NCBI GenBank assembly: GCA_013339895.1
Contig: JABACO010000021.1
Location: forward strand, 5,240,478-5,304,477
Origin: Ephydatia muelleri
Lineage: Eukaryota; Porifera; Demospongiae; Spongillida; Spongillidae
Length of the DNA stretch: 64,000 nt
Direction of reading: 5' to 3'
Shown here: positions 59,960 through 64,000 of the stretch, piece after piece
Layout: every line of letters begins with the position of its first letter
Numbering within the stretch: the stretch's first letter is position 1
The notes under the pieces: generated by a model
Told to the model about the DNA's origin: nothing
Database searches by the model: none
Seen by the model: only the letters and a program-made list of their open reading frames with translations
Program-made: the position numbers and the translations under genes

Positions 59960-60930
59960 TATCCAGAAATGTCCCATACATCGGAGGACATCTTGCAATT
60001 TTTTTCAAATCGAATTTTACACAAGCTTAAAATAATTCTAAGTATTTTATGCATGTTTCATTCAGTTTACGTAATGCATCGTGAAACTAAAATCAAGACA
60101 AAAAATTAATTTCTACCGCTCGATAATTTATTCATAAAATTAAAAGAATAATTTTATTAAAAGAGTTAATATTTTCAGGAATATTAACGATCATTTGCTC
60201 ACGAGACGTCTACTAAGCTGCAGACCATCATAGCAATCTTGTTTGCTACCGGTACTTGAAACTCTATCGGCGGATCCTCACTGGAGGCATCCAGCGCATT
60301 GATAAGGCAATGGATGGTGTCAAACAATACTGATTTCTGATACGTCGGTGAGTTTCATACATGTATAAATGTACGTGCGCTATAGGGTTAAGATAGGAAG
60401 AGATGTGGAGGGGGGGGGGGGGGAGATTTAGCGAGTTTGCATGAGCATTTTCTATTCTATACTTTTCCTTATTAGTGTGTTCGCTGACAGCTTGGACGAG
60501 GTCATTACTATAAATTTGAACTCCCCCCCCTCTTTCACTCTCATGCAGCACACACACACATACGCACACGCACACACACACACACACACGCACACACACA
60601 CACACACAGATCACTTGAGAGCACAACAGGATCAAGCTGTACTTCATAATACCTAGGAACACACAATTCCTACTTTAGCAGCAGAGAAACAACTATTATA
60701 CTGCAGTAGCAAAGATTCCACTCTCCAGCTTCAACTTCTATAGAGTGTGGTGCAGTCCTGTACATGTACATGTGGACTAACAGAAAGGAAACATTCTTTA
60801 GGTAGGGAATTTACTATTACAATCACATATGTGCATGAAATAAAACAAGAACTCAATGCATATAGGTGTATATGGCATTTTAAGTTTCCAAGGGAGGTAC
60901 TTTGTAATGTTTGTTCTTCATTTGGGAACA
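59960..60930 (+). repeat. Older diverged duplication, unit A
   Basis: Blocks matching unit B (62460-64000) in the same order: AAATGTCCCATACATCGGAGG and its downstream (59966-60050), TTCGCTGACAGCTT (60480), the CA tract, GATCACTTGAGAGCACAACA (60609), and a block around 60680-60860 with TGTACATGTGGACTAACAG. Identity is clearly lower than between the two large copies, with several insertions. Confidence 0.75.
60548..60609. repeat. (CA)n microsatellite
   Basis: CA tract with CG interruptions inside unit A of the older duplication. The partner tract in unit B is at 62993-63098. Confidence 0.9.
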
Positions 60931-61583
60931 ATTCATAAATAACACATACATGTGTTGCCATTGGATCATGCAGTTGTTTGCAATAGTATACTTTGTTCTG
61001 TATGATTTGCTTACTTTGTCACGTGCACACCCATACACAGACATATAAGCCACACAAGCACGAATACATAGCACATTCACATACACATGCACACACAAGT
61101 ATTACATACACAGCACAACCACAAGCATAGATAGAAGATATTCACACCACATACATTTATGCAAGCAACATATGGGTGGCGTACGGGCCCACCCACACAT
61201 TCATACATGTACATGCAACCTGCCCATACGCACATACATATGCATATGCATACACTTATACAAGTGGCAACCATGCAGCCTTATGTACATATACTGTTTA
61301 TCAAGGCATGTCCTCATTCTCTCCATCTCATCCTTGGTCCTCACATCACCTCGCTTCCATCGCTTTTTTTCTGGTATTTATCCTTTCCTCCTTTTTCTCT
61401 ACCCTCTATCCTTCCTCTTCCCCCTGTCTTCCCTCCCGCCTTTGTTTTCTCGCACCAAACCTCTCTCTCCCGTTCTATCTCCCTCTTCCCTGTCATTTTT
61501 TGGCTCTGTAACCTCTGGAGGCTTCATCACGTTGATCTTGTGTAAACTCACTGTGGTCCATAAATAATGATGAGTGGGCAACT

Positions 61584-61646
61584 CACACACACACACACAC
61601 ACACACACACAACATCACACACACACACACACACACACCCACACAC
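61584..61646. repeat. (CA)n microsatellite
   Basis: CA tract with one ATCA interruption. Confidence 0.9.
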
Positions 61647-61855
61647 CTCTGAACAATGTAAAGAACTATAGCAGTGTGTCAGATGGCACTGCAGCATCAC
61701 CATACACAGTTCAACCTCAACTTGAGCTTAGCAAAAATGTTTCAGTGTTGTAAAAGTATGTTGTGTGTGTTTACAAGTTTCTGTGTGGGTTGGTGTGAAT
61801 GTGTTTAAGCACTGTGGTTTTCTTATCATCACATCAATGGGAGGGTTTCTACTGC

Positions 61856-61918
61856 ATCAAAGGATAGTATGTAGTCTACATGAGTACTGTATCAAAGGAT
61901 AGTATGTAGTCTACATAA
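61856..61918 (+). repeat. Short direct repeat, period 35
   Basis: Two tandem copies of ATCAAAGGATAGTATGTAGT plus CTACAT, identical over about 26 bases. Confidence 0.85.
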
Positions 61919-62992
61919 AATGTGTATGTGTGTCTGTGTGTGTGCTCAAAAAGTCCTTGTGGTTATCTTCACATCACAATACGAGGAGCTACCCTACTAT
62001 GTGCACACACACACACCACACGGTTTAATGAAGGTAGTCTACACACACTTTACTTCCTTTGACATATCCAGAAATGGCCCATACATAGGTTAAAGTGATG
62101 TCGTACAATAATTTACTTCACCAGCGGCATGTATTTATATTTCTCACAGCATTCGTACCTCTCCCACCTCCATAGATGGAACCCTCATTGCAAAGAAGTG
62201 CTCTTGATCATGCAGAGATTATAGTGTGAACGGAAAATTATAAAGACTTTACTACTAGTACATTGACCAACTCATGTGTAGTGCAAACCATCATGTACGT
62301 CGCTTTTTTCTTGTTCTATTATGTTTTGGTCCCAGTAATTATGATCATGTTTGATGTATGCTCGTCGTTTTCTCGACAGAAGCGAATTGATACTCATTCG
62401 TTGCTCAGTGAGAATTATTTCTTCAGCTGGGTTCCATTTACAGGAGCTGAAGTAGCCCAGAAATGGCCCATACATTGTAGGACATCTTTCAATTTTTTTC
62501 AAATTGAATTCAAAACTAGCTTTAAAATTGTCCTTATTATTATATGTATTTTTCAAGTTAGCGTTACACATTGTAACGCTACATTCAAGACAATTTTTTA
62601 ATTTGTACCACGCATAATTAAAACAAATATGTCATGCTGTAAATTAAAAATAATATGAACTTAACTAGACTAGAATTACTAACTAGCTAGCTAGCTAGTT
62701 CACGAGACATCGTCACTGGAGTTTGTGAGACTCTCGAGTATATGACCGTGATGTTATAGCCTCACTTACCCTCTAATTGCCAAGGTTTAATGCATGTGTT
62801 TAAATATGCGACATGATTGGCAACTGCGTGAATCTCACGCTGAATGAGTGAGACTTTGTGATCGAGCGTTCCCCATTCAATTGCTTTCTATGTAACTGTC
62901 ATTTTAAAAATTGTATTCGCTGACAGCTTCAAAGTCTTTTATCATGGAATGTGAAACACCCCGCCCCCCAGATTTTCACACGCTAGAGATAT

Positions 62993-63098
62993 TACACACA
63001 CACACACGCACACACACACGCACACACACACACACACATAAACACACAAAGCTAAACACACACACACACATAAACACACACAGCTACTCACACACACG
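62993..63098. repeat. Interrupted (CA)n tract
   Basis: CA repeats with AAACACACAAAGCTAAA-type interruptions in unit B. Confidence 0.9.
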
Positions 63099-63627
63099 GA
63101 GATCACTTGAGAGCACAACAGGATTGAGCTATAGCTCTAGGGGTTTACAGTGTCATCATGGGAAGTTCGCTGCCATGTTTGTTTGGTGTCCTAACTATTA
63201 TACGTCATCATTTATAAATACGTGTGATGTACGTGAACACTATTGTTTGGCCTGTCAAGAGGCACTACTTCAGACTTAGTAGCAGTGTTGCAAGAACATG
63301 GTACATGTATATGTGCCACAACTGTACCAGGATTGTTTACTTGGGTCAGTGATGGTCCTCTGTTTGGATTTGGCTGAAGTGATTGCACAGGTCATTTATT
63401 TGCCTACCAAGTCATTTTAGATGCCTACCAGTTCACCAGGTCGGTCCACCAGGTCATATGGCACCAGGTCATGTAATGGATGCTTATCTGTTATCACACC
63501 AACTGTGTTGTCCCTTCAGCGTTATCGTCCCAGATGGAAGTTGTGACCTAAATAATATAACAATATAGATGTTTGTCTAAAGCCAACTGTACCTATTCAT
63601 GTCCTATGCTTCATTGCTACCTTGCAG

Positions 63628-63806
63628 GGAATAGACCAACCTGGACCCTTCAACAGGTGCCGAGGATCATGAGTCTGCAGATCATACACACAACAGTGAA
63701 TTGCAAGACAAAGACTATGGCTGTGTTCCTGGCAGGAGGAACGAAGGTCCAGGAAAGTTGTGCTGTAGTGAGCAGAGAGACAACAGTAGCCACTCTCCAG
63801 TTTTAA
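63628..63806 (+). CDS. Possible terminal exon, unrecognised
   Basis: After a good acceptor (TACCTTGCAG, ending 63627) the frame is open for about 59 codons to a TAA at 63804-63806. It reads NRPTWTLQQVPRIMSLQIIH, then KTKTMAVFLAGGTKVQES and TTVATLQF. The alternating hydrophobic pattern suggests beta strands. The last part has a degenerate relative in unit A (about 60690-60735). No family recognised, and the 5' exons were not found. Confidence 0.35.
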
Positions 63807-64000
63807 CTTCAAGACAATGTGCAGGTCGCAGTCATGTACATGTGGATGAATGGAAAGAATATACTTCTTCAGGTCAACTATTGAACACGTGTATATGTGC
63901 ATGAAATTAAAAGAATTTTTCAACTCAACCTATGTATGTACATATGTATCGAATTTTAATTTTAAGATGAGGCACTTTGCAGTATAAGTTGGCAAGGGTT

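Larger units (their letters stand above)
60931..62459. other. Between the two old duplication units; simple repeats only
   Basis: Contains scattered CACATACA-rich sequence, a pyrimidine-rich tract (61310-61500) open in several frames, and a CA microsatellite at 61584-61646. An isolated third copy of the word TCCAGAAATGGCCCATACAT lies near 62068. I see no supportable gene. Confidence 0.5.
62460..64000 (+). repeat. Older diverged duplication, unit B
   Basis: Partner of unit A (59960-60930), with the blocks in the same order but spread over more sequence: 62458-62545, 62915-62935, the CA tract 62993-63098, 63099-63140 and 63770-63960. The roughly 600 bases between the last two blocks contain a candidate exon absent from unit A, so either A was deleted or B gained it. 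Confidence 0.75.

Overview
The window is animal nuclear DNA: AT-rich, with short-intron genes bounded by GT/AG, many microsatellites and several classes of decayed transposable element. A CYP39A1-like sterol hydroxylase, an intronless-looking GABA-B-type class C receptor, and Tigger, Gypsy-type and KRBA2/Ginger-like integrase remains fit a non-bilaterian metazoan. A demosponge is my best guess, from general character only and not proven.

Layout. 1713-6650 is a complete 13-exon cytochrome P450 whose domains follow human CYP39A1 almost end to end. 8729-18696 is the most unusual locus. It is a gene I do not recognise, built from about 27 tiny exons of 48-57 nt (19 of them exactly 51 nt). All are phase 0 on both sides and each encodes a variant of the 17-residue unit TASSSNDESAENGITDK. 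They are flanked by non-repeat head and tail exons, and an alternative last exon sits inside the array. 22944-25225 is a class C GPCR with one change of frame. 25.4-34.2 kb is a graveyard of integrase, protease/gag and Ulp1-PHD remains plus terminal-inverted-repeat elements. 34.5-38.7 kb holds a Tigger-like transposase and an integrase fossil between 275-bp inverted arms.

From 38703 to the assembly gap at 56364, the segment 6140-23803 appears a second time (offset about 32.6 kb). The second copy starts inside CYP39 exon 11, exactly where the Tigger reading frame breaks off. Its CYP39 piece, repeat-exon gene and receptor all carry frame-breaking changes, so it reads as a decaying duplicate. 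The repeat-exon array has been reshuffled between copies: a t-y exon block is doubled in copy 1, and a u-z-aa block is transplanted in copy 2.

After exactly 1000 Ns, 57364-64000 holds a decayed minus-strand transposase-like gene, an older diverged duplication (about 59.96-60.93 kb against 62.46-64.0 kb), CA repeats and one plausible terminal exon.

The intact genes do not form an obvious pathway. The P450 would act on oxysterols in the ER and the receptor at the plasma membrane. The repeat protein has no visible signal peptide and is unassigned.
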